Shown here: positions 7,831-18,030 of the stretch, one piece after another
Numbering within the stretch: the first letter of the stretch is position 1
Layout: each line of letters starts with the position of its first letter
Origin: Clostridium sp. BSD9I1
Lineage (GTDB): Bacteria; Bacillota; Clostridia; Clostridiales; Clostridiaceae
Reading direction: 5' to 3'
DNA: 64,000 bases
Assembly: GCF_900185645.1 (NCBI RefSeq)
Contig: NZ_FYAM01000023.1
Location: 558,001 to 622,000, forward strand
Position numbers and translations under genes: made by a program
The notes under the pieces: model-generated
Seen by the model: only the letters and a program-made list of their open reading frames with translations
Told to the model about the DNA's origin: nothing
Databases searched by the model: none

Positions 7831-7966
7831 ATTTGTTTCTCCTTTTTAAAGTATTTATTATATATCTTACCCCTTACTTCAAATAGTTATTAATTTAAAA
7901 TCTCAATTCTTACAAAACTTATATTTATATTTTATTTGTGCAATATAAGTTATGGAGGTGTTGTTA

Positions 7967-8134
7967 ATGGATACAGATAAAATTACTACAAATAAACATG
8001 ATACTGATAAAAAGTTAAAAAATTATTCTCAAGTAAAAAGCTTTGATAGACTATCAAATGAAGATTTTGAAATTGCTTCTGCAATAACTGCAGGTGGTGA
8101 TGAATCTATGATTAGTAAAGACATAAATGATTAA
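7967..8134 (+). CDS. Hypothetical small protein, 55 aa
   Basis: Plus-strand gene, divergent from sspH. GGAGGTG at 7954-7960 sits 6 nt before the ATG at 7967; the earlier in-frame ATG at 7952 overlaps the ribosome site and is not used. The product is polar, starting MDTDKITTNKHDTDKKLKNY, with the acidic segment RLSNEDFEIASAITAGGDES near its end. No family recognised and no membrane segment. The position next to an SASP gene makes a spore-related role possible but unproven. Confidence 0.65.
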   Translation: MDTDKITTNKHDTDKKLKNYSQVKSFDRLSNEDFEIASAITAGGDESMISKDIND

Positions 8135-8212
8135 AAATACTAAAAGTAATTTGCTACTCTCTTCTTAACTTGGTCTTTACAGAATATTGTATTTATAGAA
8201 ATCGTGCTAAAA

Positions 8213-8249
8213 TTAGAAAAGCCCGTAGTTCCTTAAAACTACAGGCTTT
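8213..8249 (-). terminator. Terminator after tRNA-Pro
   Basis: AAAGCCTGTAGTT with AACTACGGGCTTT (one G-T pair) and a 6-nt loop, then TTTTCTAATTTT on the minus strand; 5 nt after the tRNA CCA end. Confidence 0.85.
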
Positions 8250-8253
8250 CTCA

Positions 8254-8329
8254 TGGTCTGGGTAACAAGACTTGAACTTGCGACCTCATGCACCCCATAC
8301 ATGCGCGCTACCATCTGCGCTATACCCAG
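8254..8329 (-). tRNA. tRNA-Pro (anticodon GGG)
   Basis: 76 nt with encoded CCA. The cloverleaf folds completely: acceptor CTGGGTA/TACCCAG, T8-A9, D stem GCGC/GCGC with an 8-nt loop, anticodon stem CATGT/GCATG closing on a T-G pair, 7-nt loop ATGGGGT with anticodon GGG (8294-8296) and G37, T stem GCAAG/CTTGT with TTCAAGT loop. The unusual C1-G72 pair plus A73 and G35-G36 are bacterial tRNA-Pro identity elements. A single tRNA, not in a cluster, with its own terminator. Confidence 0.93.
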
Positions 8330-8447
8330 ATATCACCAAAATTATATCATATATTGAATAATTTGTAAATATTCCATTCAAATTAATCAAAGCTTTCTTA
8401 GTTTCAGCTATAATTGCCTTATGATAAATACTTTCCATCTAAATTCA

Positions 8448-8496
8448 TCGAATAAAAATTATAAATTAGGGACTTCGCAACGAAAATCCCTAATTT
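8448..8496 (-). terminator. Terminator after spoIVA
   Basis: AAATTAGGGA with TCCCTAATTT, inner TTCG/CGAA, followed on the minus strand by ATAATTTTTAT; 12 nt after the spoIVA stop. Confidence 0.75.
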
Positions 8497-8507
8497 ATAT
8501 AGAATTA

Positions 8508-9986
8508 CTAAAGTATTATACAGATAAGTCCTCCATTACCTTCATTTATTATTTTCTGCAATGTTTTTTGAATCTTTATCTGTACATCTTCTGGCATCTT
8601 ATAAAGCTTGTTTTGCAATCCATCTTTAACCAATACCTCTAATGATTTACCAAAAATATTGCTCTGCCATATCTTTGAACGATCATTTTCAAATTGCTCT
8701 AATAGAGCTTTTACCATTTCTTCACTTTCTTTTTCTGTTCCCATTATAGGTGATATTTCTGTTTCTATATCTGCTCTTATGAAATGGAGTGATGGTGCAC
8801 TTGCTTTTAGCTTAACTCCACACCTATTACCATTTTTAACTATCTCAGGCTCTTCTAGCTTCATTTCTGAAAGTTCTGGAGCAACTAGACCATATCCTGT
8901 TTCTTTGACATCCTTTAATGCTTGTGCAACCTTATCATACTCTAATTTAGCCTTACTCATTTCTTCCATTATAGATAATAATTGATTTTCACCTTTTATT
9001 TCTCTATTACATATTTCACCTAATATATTATAGAATAATCCCTGTCTGGGTTTTAAATCAACTTTTGCTGTGCCTTCCCCCATATTTACTTCATTTAATT
9101 TTGATTCCCCTAGGAATTCAAATTCTTTAAATCCATCTAAAGTCTTTCCTATATCTCTTACTTTGTATATGGATGTACACATATCTTTAACTAAATTAAT
9201 AAAGTCTACTTTTAGCCAGTGAGCTTTATCTAAGTTTTCTATCCATTCTGGCATATCAATATTTATTTCTTTTACTGGGAATTCTTTAAGTACTCTAGTA
9301 AATATGTTTGTAATATCCTCTTCTTTCATATTTAACACATCCATTGTTTGTACAGGAACGTCATATTTTGCTTCTAATTCTTTCTTAAGTTCTATTGTAT
9401 TTGGATCATACATATGCTTTGTATTTAATACAATAATAAAAGGTTTATCTATTGCTTTTAACTCATTTACAACTCTCTCTTCTGTTTCTACATAATCTTC
9501 TCTAGCAATATCAGTAATTGATCCATCAGTAGTTACAAGCAATCCTATAGTTGAATGTTCATTGATAACTTTTTTAGTTCCAATTTCTGCTGCTTCTTCA
9601 AAAGGTATTTCGTAATTGTACCAAGGAGTTGTAACCATTTTAGCTTTTTCTCCATCCATGTACCCTGAAGCGCCTTTCACTATATAACCTACGCAATCTA
9701 CCATTCTTACTTTAAACTTAGTGTTATCTTTTAGCTTTACTTCTACAGCTTCGTTAGGAACAAATTTTGGTTCTGTAGTGTGAATGGTTTTGCCTGATGA
9801 GCTCTGAGGCAGTTCATCTTGAGCCCTCTTCTTTTTGAATTCATTATCCATATTAGGTAAAACCATCATTTCCATAAACTTCTTTATAAATGTTGACTTT
9901 CCAGTTCTTACTGGACCTACTACCCCTACATAAATATCGCCTTGGGTTCGTTCTGCAATGTCCTTGTATATATCAAAATTTTCCAA
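8508..9986 (-). CDS. spoIVA: Stage IV sporulation protein A (spore coat morphogenetic ATPase)
   Basis: 492-aa SpoIVA, the ATPase that polymerises on the forespore outer membrane and forms the basement layer of the coat. The start MENFDIYKDIAERTQGDIYV, the Walker A GPVRTGKST at about 25-33, QSSSGKTIHTTEPKF, the switch-like MVDCVGY and the conserved C-terminus are all typical, and length is normal. Expected to be a sigma-E target expressed in the mother cell. Monocistronic; followed by a terminator. Confidence 0.97.
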   Translation of the reverse strand: MENFDIYKDIAERTQGDIYVGVVGPVRTGKSTFIKKFMEMMVLPNMDNEFKKKRAQDELPQSSSGKTIHTTEPKFVPNEAVEVKLKDNTKFKVRMVDCVGYIVKGASGYMDGEKAKMVTTPWYNYEIPFEEAAEIGTKKVINEHSTIGLLVTTDGSITDIAREDYVETEERVVNELKAIDKPFIIVLNTKHMYDPNTIELKKELEAKYDVPVQTMDVLNMKEEDITNIFTRVLKEFPVKEINIDMPEWIENLDKAHWLKVDFINLVKDMCTSIYKVRDIGKTLDGFKEFEFLGESKLNEVNMGEGTAKVDLKPRQGLFYNILGEICNREIKGENQLLSIMEEMSKAKLEYDKVAQALKDVKETGYGLVAPELSEMKLEEPEIVKNGNRCGVKLKASAPSLHFIRADIETEISPIMGTEKESEEMVKALLEQFENDRSKIWQSNIFGKSLEVLVKDGLQNKLYKMPEDVQIKIQKTLQKIINEGNGGLICIIL

Positions 9987-10060
9987 GATAATTTACCCTC
10001 CCAATCTATAATTTTAACAGTATATATATATTAGTTAAAAGCTTAAAATATTACTAATAA

Positions 10061-10117
10061 AATAAAAAGCATATGGTGCATAAAAATATCATATACTTTT
10101 ATGCACCATATGCTTTT
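10061..10117 (-). terminator. Terminator after gpsA
   Basis: 21-bp arms (10065-10085 with 10097-10117, containing GCATATGGTGCAT), then TTATTTTATTAG on the minus strand. Confidence 0.85.
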
Positions 10118-10133
10118 AAGCATTATATAAACT

Positions 10134-11132
10134 TTAAAACTCTTCTTTTTTGTCCCTAGACATTAACTCATATACAGCATATTTGGGATCTTTTCCTTCA
10201 AAAACAACCTTATAAAGCACATCAGTTATAGGCATGGAAATATCCAGCTTTTCTTTTAAATTATAAAATGCTTTGCAAGCCTTTATACCTTCTACTACCA
10301 TTCCTATTTCCTTAACGGCCTCATCCGGTGGTACACCTTTACCAATTAATATACCTGCTCTTCTATTTCTGCTATGCATACTAGTACAGGTAACTATTAA
10401 ATCCCCAAAGCCAGTAAGCCCAGAAAAAGTTTCAGCTTTTCCTCCCAGCTTTTCACCTATTCTAATTATCTCGCTCATTCCTCTGGTCATAAGTGCAGCC
10501 TTTGCATTATCTCCGTAGCCTATTCCATCAGATATACCTGCAGCGAGTGCTATTATATTTTTAACTGCTCCACCTATTTCAACTCCTATTAGGTCTGAAT
10601 TGGTGTACACTCTAAATTTATTAGTCATAAATACATTTTGTATTTCCTTTGCATAACTCATGTCTTCTGAAGAAGCTACAACTGTTGTTGGGATATCTAA
10701 TGCAACTTCTTCAGCATGGCTAGGTCCAGAGAGAATTACTATCCCATTATCTGGAATTTCATCTCTTATAACCTCAGATAACCTCTCTCCAGTATTCTCA
10801 TCTATTCCCTTTGCAATACTTATTATAATACTATCCTTTTTTAAATAAGGTCTTATCTTACCTGCTACTTCTCTTATAGCTTGAGAAGGAACTGATAGCA
10901 CTATATACTTGCTCTTTTCCAATGCTTCTTCTAAGTTTAAAGTTGCATAAACATTATGTGGAACCACAACACCTGGAAGATAATTAATATTTTCCCTCTT
11001 ATTGTTTATGTTATCTATAGTTTCATGACTTCTATCCCATATGAATACGTCGAAACCTTTTTTAGCCATCATAATAGAAAGTGCTGTTCCAAAACTTCCT
11101 CCCCCAAGAAAAGTGATACAATTCCCCATCAT
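10134..11132 (-). CDS. gpsA: Glycerol-3-phosphate dehydrogenase [NAD(P)+]
   Basis: Cytosolic enzyme that reduces dihydroxyacetone phosphate to sn-glycerol-3-phosphate for phospholipid synthesis. 332 aa, usual length. Rossmann motif [12 protein letters not shown] at the N-terminus; [28 protein letters not shown]; the catalytic lysine in [13 protein letters not shown]; and [14 protein letters not shown]. It starts 1 nt after the der stop (AGAGTTAATATG), so the two are co-transcribed, an order seen in many Firmicutes. Confidence 0.97.
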   Translation of the reverse strand: MMGNCITFLGGGSFGTALSIMMAKKGFDVFIWDRSHETIDNINNKRENINYLPGVVVPHNVYATLNLEEALEKSKYIVLSVPSQAIREVAGKIRPYLKKDSIIISIAKGIDENTGERLSEVIRDEIPDNGIVILSGPSHAEEVALDIPTTVVASSEDMSYAKEIQNVFMTNKFRVYTNSDLIGVEIGGAVKNIIALAAGISDGIGYGDNAKAALMTRGMSEIIRIGEKLGGKAETFSGLTGFGDLIVTCTSMHSRNRRAGILIGKGVPPDEAVKEIGMVVEGIKACKAFYNLKEKLDISMPITDVLYKVVFEGKDPKYAVYELMSRDKKEEF

Positions 11133-11133
11133 A

Positions 11134-12450
11134 TTAACTCTTCCTTTCTCTAAACTCCATCTTTATACCTGTTCCGCTAAAGTCGAAACTATCTCTTAAT
11201 TGATTTTCTAAATATCTTGAATACGAAAAATGTAATGCATTAGGATTATTTACAAAGAATATAAATGTAGGAGGCTTTACTCCTGTTTGAGTAGCATAGT
11301 ATATTTTCATTCTTGTAATCCCTACAATAGGTGGTTCCTGCATAGTAACCGCTCTTGATATTACATCATTTAAAACTCCTGTTTTAACTCTCTTATTATA
11401 GTTATCATAGCACATTTTTGCCATTTCTAAAACCTTATGTACTCTCTGTCCTGTTTTAGCTGAAATAAATAAATATGGAGCATATGACATAAACGCAAGT
11501 TCATGCTGAAGTCCTTTTTTAAATTCAATCATAGTATTTGTTTCTTTTTCAATTAAGTCCCACTTGTTTACAATTACCATAATTGCTTTACTCATTTCAT
11601 GAGCATATCCTATTATTCTCTGATCCTGTTCACTTATTCCATCTTCTGCATCTATCATAAGTATACATACATCCGCTCTTTCTAGAGCAGCATAAGTTCT
11701 TACTACACTATATCTTTCTATTTCATCTTTAATCTTACTTCTTCTTCTTATTCCAGCAGTATCTACAAGAATAAACTTACCTTCTTCTGTTTCTATTACG
11801 CTATCTATTGCATCCCTTGTTGTTCCAGGAATGTCACTTACTATATTTCTTTCTTCACCAAGTATTTTATTTACTAGTGAAGATTTTCCTACATTTGGCT
11901 TACCCACAAATGCAATTCTTACATATTCATCTTCTTCATTTTCTCCAATTATGCTATCAAAGTGTTCTACAACTCTATCAAGCATATCTCCAAGACCTAA
12001 TCCCTGAGAAGCTGAAATTGCTATAGGCTCACCTATTCCTAAATTGTAAAATTCATAAGCATTGTCTTCTTCAGCTATTCTATCTACCTTGTTTACAACT
12101 AGTACTATAGGCTTCTTAGACTTTCTAAGCATTTGGGATACTTCATAATCTGCAGGAGTTATTCCTGATTTTCCATCTACAAGGAAAACTATTACATCTG
12201 CTGTTTCTATAGCTATCTGCGCCTGTCTCCTCATTTGAGATATTATAACATCATCACTTTCTGGTTCTATACCACCAGTGTCTATCATAGTAAAGTTATA
12301 CTTAAGCCATTCTGCTTCTGCGTAAATTCTATCTCTTGTAACCCCCGGTGTATCTTCTACTATAGCTATTCTTCTTCCTGCTAATTTGTTAAATAAAGTA
12401 GATTTGCCTACATTTGGTCTTCCTACTATGGCAACTATTGGTTTAGGCAT
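11134..12450 (-). CDS. der: Ribosome biogenesis GTPase Der (EngA)
   Basis: 438-aa double GTPase needed for 50S subunit maturation. First G domain: GRPNVGKST at residues 8-16 and DTPGVTRDR; second: [14 protein letters not shown] at about 183 and [12 protein letters not shown]; both NKVD and NKWD motifs are present. The C-terminal KH-like domain ends in KMEFRERKS. Lies between the DUF512 protein and gpsA, with only 2 nt to the former, so an operon. Confidence 0.97.
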   Translation of the reverse strand: MPKPIVAIVGRPNVGKSTLFNKLAGRRIAIVEDTPGVTRDRIYAEAEWLKYNFTMIDTGGIEPESDDVIISQMRRQAQIAIETADVIVFLVDGKSGITPADYEVSQMLRKSKKPIVLVVNKVDRIAEEDNAYEFYNLGIGEPIAISASQGLGLGDMLDRVVEHFDSIIGENEEDEYVRIAFVGKPNVGKSSLVNKILGEERNIVSDIPGTTRDAIDSVIETEEGKFILVDTAGIRRRSKIKDEIERYSVVRTYAALERADVCILMIDAEDGISEQDQRIIGYAHEMSKAIMVIVNKWDLIEKETNTMIEFKKGLQHELAFMSYAPYLFISAKTGQRVHKVLEMAKMCYDNYNKRVKTGVLNDVISRAVTMQEPPIVGITRMKIYYATQTGVKPPTFIFFVNNPNALHFSYSRYLENQLRDSFDFSGTGIKMEFRERKS

Positions 12451-12452
12451 TT

Positions 12453-13766
12453 TTACTCCTCCTCACTATATTCATTTATTTTATCTATTAAATCTTCTCC
12501 AGTATACTCACATATTAATATTTTTTTATTAAAATGTTTTTCTAATTCTTCCACTGTTACATCATCTAAAAACACTTCTTCCCCTGCTCTTAGTATGTTC
12601 CTTGGGATTATTATATAATCACCTAATTTATCATCTTTTAACTGTTTTTTTATATCACTACCCGTTAAAAGCCCTGCAACAGTTATAGTACTCCCGAAAA
12701 AGTTATTTACAATAGGATTAACCTGAACTTTTATATTAGTATTTACCTTTTGAATTTCTTCAGCTGCTGCTTCTATTTCTTTATATGCTGATGTTCCTGT
12801 AATTAAAGTAAAGCTTCCTTTTTTATTAGGCATTAAATTACCTAATCCTTCTTTAATATTTTCTCTAAAGATTCTTATCATTCCTACCCCATCTTCTAGT
12901 TGGTCAAATTTATCATAAAAATCTTTAGTTGGAACATCTACTTCCGCTGTAACATAAAATTCGTCAGAAAGTCTTACAAACGGATATCCTATTTCATTTA
13001 TGTATTTTTCCTGAATCTTTTTCAAACCTTCAATTTCCATTAAAGAAGTTTCTTTATTATATAATGTCATATCAAAAAGCCCTTCTCTAAATTTTGTAAT
13101 TCCAACTGGAACTACTGCCACATTTTCAATTGAAGGATGTAATTTATAAAGATCTTCAACAGTTTTTATAAGTTCTTCGCCATTATTTACTCCTGGACAA
13201 GAAACCACTTGGCAATTTACTTTTATGCCTCCACGAGAAAGCTTTACGAGTCTTTCATATACATTGCCAGCAAATCGATTACTTAACATCTTTTGTCTAA
13301 GCTCAGGATTTGTAGTATGAACAGATACATTTATAGGACTTATCTTATATTCTATAATTCTATTTATATCCTCATCTGTCATATTGGTTAATGTTACGAA
13401 ATTTCCTTGTAAAAAAGACAGCCTTGAATCATCATCCTTAAAATATAATGTTTCTCTCATTCCCTTAGGTAACTGATCTATAAAACAAAATATACACTTG
13501 TTAGAACAACTTTTAGCTTTATCCATTATAGAATCTTCAAATTCTACTCCAAGATCCTCATCATAATCCTTCTCTATTTCAAGTTCCCATATCTCTCCAT
13601 CAGCCTTTTCTATTAGAGCAACTATTTCTTCATCTGCCATTAAAAACTTATAATCTATTATATCTTTTACTTCTTTTTCATTTATGGAAATTAGTTTATC
13701 ACCTACTTCTATTTCTAATTCTTCTGCAATACTCCCAGGCTTTACCTTTGATATGGTATTTTTCAT
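12453..13766 (-). CDS. DUF512 family radical-SAM-like protein with PDZ domain
   Basis: 437 aa. N-terminal PDZ-like region (residues 1-65, [20 protein letters not shown]), then a [18 protein letters not shown] segment whose CxxxCxxC spacing fits a radical-SAM iron-sulfur cluster, and the C-terminal DUF512 domain ([12 protein letters not shown] onward). The family almost always neighbours der in Firmicutes; its biochemical role is not established, so no reaction is given. RBS AGGAGTGA precedes the ATG. Cytosolic: no signal or membrane segment. Confidence 0.85.
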   Translation of the reverse strand: MKNTISKVKPGSIAEELEIEVGDKLISINEKEVKDIIDYKFLMADEEIVALIEKADGEIWELEIEKDYDEDLGVEFEDSIMDKAKSCSNKCIFCFIDQLPKGMRETLYFKDDDSRLSFLQGNFVTLTNMTDEDINRIIEYKISPINVSVHTTNPELRQKMLSNRFAGNVYERLVKLSRGGIKVNCQVVSCPGVNNGEELIKTVEDLYKLHPSIENVAVVPVGITKFREGLFDMTLYNKETSLMEIEGLKKIQEKYINEIGYPFVRLSDEFYVTAEVDVPTKDFYDKFDQLEDGVGMIRIFRENIKEGLGNLMPNKKGSFTLITGTSAYKEIEAAAEEIQKVNTNIKVQVNPIVNNFFGSTITVAGLLTGSDIKKQLKDDKLGDYIIIPRNILRAGEEVFLDDVTVEELEKHFNKKILICEYTGEDLIDKINEYSEEE

Positions 13767-13869
13767 TAAATCACTCCTAATTATTATGTTTACCCCTTAA
13801 TTCTATAATATTACCTTAATCTTCATATTTAGTCAATCCAAAAGGATTTATTGAGTATTTTCTATCAAT

Positions 13870-14577
13870 TTATATACATGGCAAGCCTTCTACAAACTTA
13901 TAAAACTCCTCATAGTTTCCCTCATAATCAGTAACATAACTTTTATCATTTTTATTTAATATATTATCTTTTATGAGATATGTTTTTATGCCTATATTTT
14001 TAGCCACTAAATCCTCTACTGTATCATTTCCCACCATAAGACATTCCCCTGGTTTCTTATTTATATCTTTTAAAACTTCCTCATAAAGCTTAATTTGCGG
14101 CTTACAGTAATGATTTTTTTCAAATGAAGTTATATATGTAAAATCCTCTGGTTTAAACCCAGCCCACCTAATTCTATGATGTATTGCCTTTATTGGAAAC
14201 AGCGGATTGGTCACAACTACAACATTATATCCCTTTTCCTTTAACAGCTTTACACTTCTTATCATCTTCTCTTCTGACTTCACTGAACTTTGTACCCTTA
14301 AGAATTCATTATCATAAAAGTTATCAAATCTATGCCAAAATTCATGCAATCTATTATTAACCCTTATATTAAAATCTTGCATAAACACTTCTTCATTTGT
14401 CCTTTCATCTAGGCTTGACACCATAGTCTTTGTAGATGCCCATATATGTTTGCCTAATTCCATTGGATCCATTAGGTCACTAAAGGACTTTCCAATTTCA
14501 TTAAAATAAACCTTTTCAAATTCTTCTGCATCCATTGATAGTAATGTTCCATCTAAATCAAAAAGAATAGTATTCAT
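13870..14577 (-). CDS. HAD-superfamily hydrolase
   Basis: 235-aa haloacid-dehalogenase-type phosphatase. Motif I ILFDLDGTLL at residues 4-13, motif II VVVVTNPLFP at about 120, lysine in SFEKNHYCKPQ and motif IV MVGNDTVEDL at about 190. The longer frame starts 35 codons upstream, but ATG at 14577 sits after AGAGGTGCAGAATA. The substrate is unknown; the cap region (15-90) is that of subfamily I. Monocistronic-looking, between the DUF512 gene and the pst-phoU operon. Confidence 0.8.
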   Translation of the reverse strand: MNTILFDLDGTLLSMDAEEFEKVYFNEIGKSFSDLMDPMELGKHIWASTKTMVSSLDERTNEEVFMQDFNIRVNNRLHEFWHRFDNFYDNEFLRVQSSVKSEEKMIRSVKLLKEKGYNVVVVTNPLFPIKAIHHRIRWAGFKPEDFTYITSFEKNHYCKPQIKLYEEVLKDINKKPGECLMVGNDTVEDLVAKNIGIKTYLIKDNILNKNDKSYVTDYEGNYEEFYKFVEGLPCI

Positions 14578-14694
14578 TATTCTGCACCTCTTTATCTTGC
14601 ATAATTTTTTTATAAAATATAAATCTATTTTATCAGATTTCATATAAAAAGGAAAAGACATACAACAATTAATATATCGCATGTCTTTTTAATA

Positions 14695-15351
14695 CTATTC
14701 ATTTAAATCTATTTGTTCTCCAGTAACAAGATAAATAGTCCACTCGCATATATTTGTAACGTGATCTGCTATTCTCTCTAGGTATTTACATATAAATAAA
14801 AATTGTGTTGCTTGATTAATAGTACTGTTATCCGCTGCCATTATAGGAAGCATTTCTTTAAATACCCCTCTATATATGGCATCAATTTGATCATCCTTTT
14901 TACACACAATATAAGATCCTTCTACATTTCCATCTACATAACAATCTAAAGATTCTTTTATCATCTCATTAACTAAATTAGACATCTTAGGAATATCAAC
15001 TAATGGCTTTATAAAATTTTCATCTTTAAGTCTAATAGCAATTTTAGCAATATCTACAGCATGATCAGCCATTCTCTCTAAATCTGTTACTATTTTAGTA
15101 GTAGTAAATATCATACGTAAATCCTTAGCTAGTGGCTGCTCTGTAGCTATAAGCTTTATACATTTGTCTTCAATTTCCTTTTGAAGATCATCAACCAAGT
15201 CATCATCTTCAATTATTTTTTTTGCCAAAACAACATCATGATTTACTAGAGCCTCTATACAAAGATGTATTTGTTTTTCTACAATACTGCCCATTCTCAA
15301 TAAATCATTATGAAGTTCTGTAAGTCTTAAATCAAATCCTCCTCTTGTCAT
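14695..15351 (-). CDS. phoU: Phosphate transport accessory protein PhoU
   Basis: 218-aa PhoU with the two three-helix repeats; both carry the E..ADH motif (LERMADHAVDIAKIA and LERIADHVTNICEW) that binds metal. It links the Pst transporter to the PhoR kinase and represses the Pho response when phosphate is ample. The frame opens at a GTG at 15360 inside the ribosome site GAGGTGAGG; ATG 15351 is the likely start. Last gene of pstS-C-A-B-phoU. Confidence 0.95.
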   Translation of the reverse strand: MTRGGFDLRLTELHNDLLRMGSIVEKQIHLCIEALVNHDVVLAKKIIEDDDLVDDLQKEIEDKCIKLIATEQPLAKDLRMIFTTTKIVTDLERMADHAVDIAKIAIRLKDENFIKPLVDIPKMSNLVNEMIKESLDCYVDGNVEGSYIVCKKDDQIDAIYRGVFKEMLPIMAADNSTINQATQFLFICKYLERIADHVTNICEWTIYLVTGEQIDLNE

Positions 15352-15380
15352 AACCCTCACCTCTTATATCATTTTAAGTT

Positions 15381-16130
15381 TTAACCAAATCTACCTGTAA
15401 TATAATCCTCTGTTCTCTTATCTGTCGGCTTGTAAAATATATCTTCCGTTTTATTAAACTCCACAACTTCTCCACTTAAGAAAAATGCTGTATAATCAGA
15501 TATTCTTCCTGCCTGCTGCATATTATGAGTAACTATTATTACTGTATATTCCTTTTTTAACGTATCCATAAGCTCCTCAACCTTTAATGTGGAAATAGGA
15601 TCTAGTGCTGAAGTTGGTTCATCCATTAAAAGTATCTCCGGTTCAACAGCTAATGTTCTTGCAATACAGAGCCTTTGTTGCTGACCTCCAGATAGTCCCA
15701 TTCCATTTTTCTTTAATCTATCCTTAACTTCATCCCAAAGTGCCGCTCCTTTTAAGCTCTTTTCAACTATTTCATCTAACTTCGATTTGCTTGTTATACC
15801 ATGAATTCTTGGTCCATAAGCTACATTATCATATATAGACATTGGAAATGGATTAGGTTTTTGGAATACCATTCCAACCCTTTTTCTAAGTTCTATTTCA
15901 TCATAATCCTTATATATATTTTTCCCCTCAAATAATACTTCCCCTTCAATTTTTACGTTTTCTATCAAGTCATTCATTCTATTTAAAGTTCTTAAAAATG
16001 TAGACTTTCCACATCCTGAAGGGCCTATCAAAGCAGTTACTGCATTTTTTTCTATTTCTAAATTTATATCCTTAAGTGCTTTTGTAGCACCATAATGAAG
16101 TTCAAGATTTCTAGTTTGTATTATGCTCAT
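15381..16130 (-). CDS. pstB: Phosphate ABC transporter ATP-binding protein
   Basis: 249-aa ATPase of the high-affinity phosphate importer. Walker [10 protein letters not shown] at about 36-44, Q-loop [15 protein letters not shown], signature [16 protein letters not shown], Walker [15 protein letters not shown], and switch His in IIVTHNM. Sequence around the Q-loop (KPNPFPMSI) is specific for PstB. GGGAGGATTAAT precedes the start, 11 nt after pstA. Confidence 0.98.
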   Translation of the reverse strand: MSIIQTRNLELHYGATKALKDINLEIEKNAVTALIGPSGCGKSTFLRTLNRMNDLIENVKIEGEVLFEGKNIYKDYDEIELRKRVGMVFQKPNPFPMSIYDNVAYGPRIHGITSKSKLDEIVEKSLKGAALWDEVKDRLKKNGMGLSGGQQQRLCIARTLAVEPEILLMDEPTSALDPISTLKVEELMDTLKKEYTVIIVTHNMQQAGRISDYTAFFLSGEVVEFNKTEDIFYKPTDKRTEDYITGRFG

Positions 16131-16141
16131 ATTAATCCTCC

Positions 16142-17029
16142 CTATTTACTCCCCGTATAGGACTCATAAATCTTCTTACCTATTATACGAGCCAATATAT
16201 TAAATATTAATACCATAATTATAAGTACTGCTGAAGCTCCATTTCCTACTCTAGTAGCATCTGGAATCATTCCCTCAGAATTAACTTTCCAAATATAAAC
16301 AGCTAAAGTTTCTGCCGGCCTAAATAAATTAAATGGAGATGATTTACTCATTAAAGTAGACGCCTTAAAAGATAGAGATGGAGCACTCATTCCTGCGGTA
16401 TAAAGTAATGCTGCTGCTTCTCCAAATATTCTTCCAGCAGCTAGAATTACCCCTGTAAGTATTTGAGGCATAGCTGATGGCAGTATTACTCTTTTTATAG
16501 TTTGCCATCTTGTAGCTCCAAGCCCTAAACTTGCTTCTTTAACTCCACGAGATGCAGCTTTTATAGCATTCTCACTTACTCTTGTTAATGAAGGTAAATT
16601 AAGTATTGTTATTACTAACGCTCCTGCAAATAATGTAAATCCCCATTTGGTCATTTTTACAAATACTAACAATCCAAATAATCCTACCACTATAGAAGGC
16701 AATGATGCCATAGTTTCTATACAAAGTCTAATAAAATTAAGAATTCTTCCCTCTTTTGCATATTCTGCTAAATATATACCCGCTCCTACACCTAAAGGTA
16801 TAGTAATTAAAAGAGAAACTATAAGCATATAAAAAGAGTTAAATAACTGAGGACCTAGTCCTCCACCAGCTTCCCCTATCTTTGGGTCTCCAAACAAGAA
16901 AGATGGAGTAATTGTTCCAATTCCTTTAAATAATATATATCCTATTAAAGCTACTAGAAGGAGTACCACAAAACTTGAAATTACATATAAAATACCAGTC
17001 CACATCTTATCTTTAAATTTAGGATTCAT
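16142..17029 (-). CDS. pstA: Phosphate ABC transporter permease PstA
   Basis: 295-aa inner-membrane permease with about six membrane segments; starts [20 protein letters not shown]. The ABC permease EAA-like loop is visible as [26 protein letters not shown] at about 165-190. Its start overlaps the pstC stop by one base, so translation is coupled. It pairs with PstC to form the channel. Confidence 0.96.
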   Translation of the reverse strand: MNPKFKDKMWTGILYVISSFVVLLLVALIGYILFKGIGTITPSFLFGDPKIGEAGGGLGPQLFNSFYMLIVSLLITIPLGVGAGIYLAEYAKEGRILNFIRLCIETMASLPSIVVGLFGLLVFVKMTKWGFTLFAGALVITILNLPSLTRVSENAIKAASRGVKEASLGLGATRWQTIKRVILPSAMPQILTGVILAAGRIFGEAAALLYTAGMSAPSLSFKASTLMSKSSPFNLFRPAETLAVYIWKVNSEGMIPDATRVGNGASAVLIIMVLIFNILARIIGKKIYESYTGSK

Positions 17030-17934
17030 TATTTAACTTCCCCCCTTTTGCCAATAGCTCTAATTACTAAAATAAATACAAATGAAACTATTAAAAGAAT
17101 TAATGCAAGCGTCCATAACGCATCATTCCAAGCAGTTCCTGATACGGTATTTGCCATATCCATGGTTAATACTGAAGTTAATGTACTAGTTGGAGTTAAC
17201 AAACCTTTAGGTAATTTAATAGTATTTCCAATTACCATTTGCACCGCTAATGCTTCTCCAAAAGCTCTTGCAATTCCAAGTACTATAGCAGTAAGTATTC
17301 CATTTTTAGCAGCTGGAAGTATTACCTTGCTTATGGTTTGCCATCTTGTAGCCCCAAGTCCATAAGATGCCTCTATAAAATCCTTTGGGACTACCTTTAT
17401 CGCATCTGATGAAAGACTTGCTATAGTTGGAAGTATCATTATACTTAACACTAAAACACCTGCAAGTAGGCTAAAACCAACTCCTCCAAATATACTTTTT
17501 ATAAAAGGAAGCAGTACAGTTATACCTATCCATCCATAAACTACTGATGGTATACCTACAAATAATTCTAATGCTGGTTGCAATACTTTGTTACCAAGCC
17601 TTGGGGAGATATAATTCATAAAAATTGCAAGTGCAATGCTTATAGGTGCACTTATTAAAACTGCTCCAATAGATACAAGTGTTGAGCCTATTATAAATAT
17701 ACTTGCTCCAAAAGTTGGATCATCTGCATCCGGGGACCACTTTGATGAAAATATAAAATCACCAATTGAATATCCGTGTTTTGTAAAGGTACTAATACCT
17801 TTTGATGCTATAAAAAATATTATGCTCAATGTTAAAACCACTATTAAAATCCCACAAAATGTTGCATAAGATTTCCCTAAATATTCAGTTCTTAATCTGT
17901 TAAATTTTCTATTTTTACTCACACTTATCATCAT
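17029..17934 (-). CDS. pstC: Phosphate ABC transporter permease PstC
   Basis: 301-aa membrane permease, partner of PstA; six predicted membrane segments and the loop [36 protein letters not shown] and GIPSVVYGWIGI are typical PstC segments. Two ATGs and a GTG compete for the start near 17920-17934 and the ribosome site (AGGG) is weak, so the exact start is uncertain by a few codons. Separated from pstS by a hairpin. Confidence 0.95.
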   Translation of the reverse strand: MMISVSKNRKFNRLRTEYLGKSYATFCGILIVVLTLSIIFFIASKGISTFTKHGYSIGDFIFSSKWSPDADDPTFGASIFIIGSTLVSIGAVLISAPISIALAIFMNYISPRLGNKVLQPALELFVGIPSVVYGWIGITVLLPFIKSIFGGVGFSLLAGVLVLSIMILPTIASLSSDAIKVVPKDFIEASYGLGATRWQTISKVILPAAKNGILTAIVLGIARAFGEALAVQMVIGNTIKLPKGLLTPTSTLTSVLTMDMANTVSGTAWNDALWTLALILLIVSFVFILVIRAIGKRGEVK

Positions 17935-17984
17935 CCCTATTTTACTATTTGAGTTAAAACTGCCACATATTATTTACACAATAA

Positions 17985-18014
17985 GGCTAGTTGCATATAT
18001 AAATGCACCCAGCC
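17985..18014 (-). terminator. Hairpin between pstS and pstC
   Basis: GGCTGGGTGCAT with ATGCAACTAGCC (imperfect) just after the pstS stop, without a strong T-run. Likely a partial terminator or mRNA-end stabiliser that lets more PstS than permease be made; this is inference from position. Confidence 0.6.
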
Positions 18015-18030
18015 TGCTTTAATAATTAAA

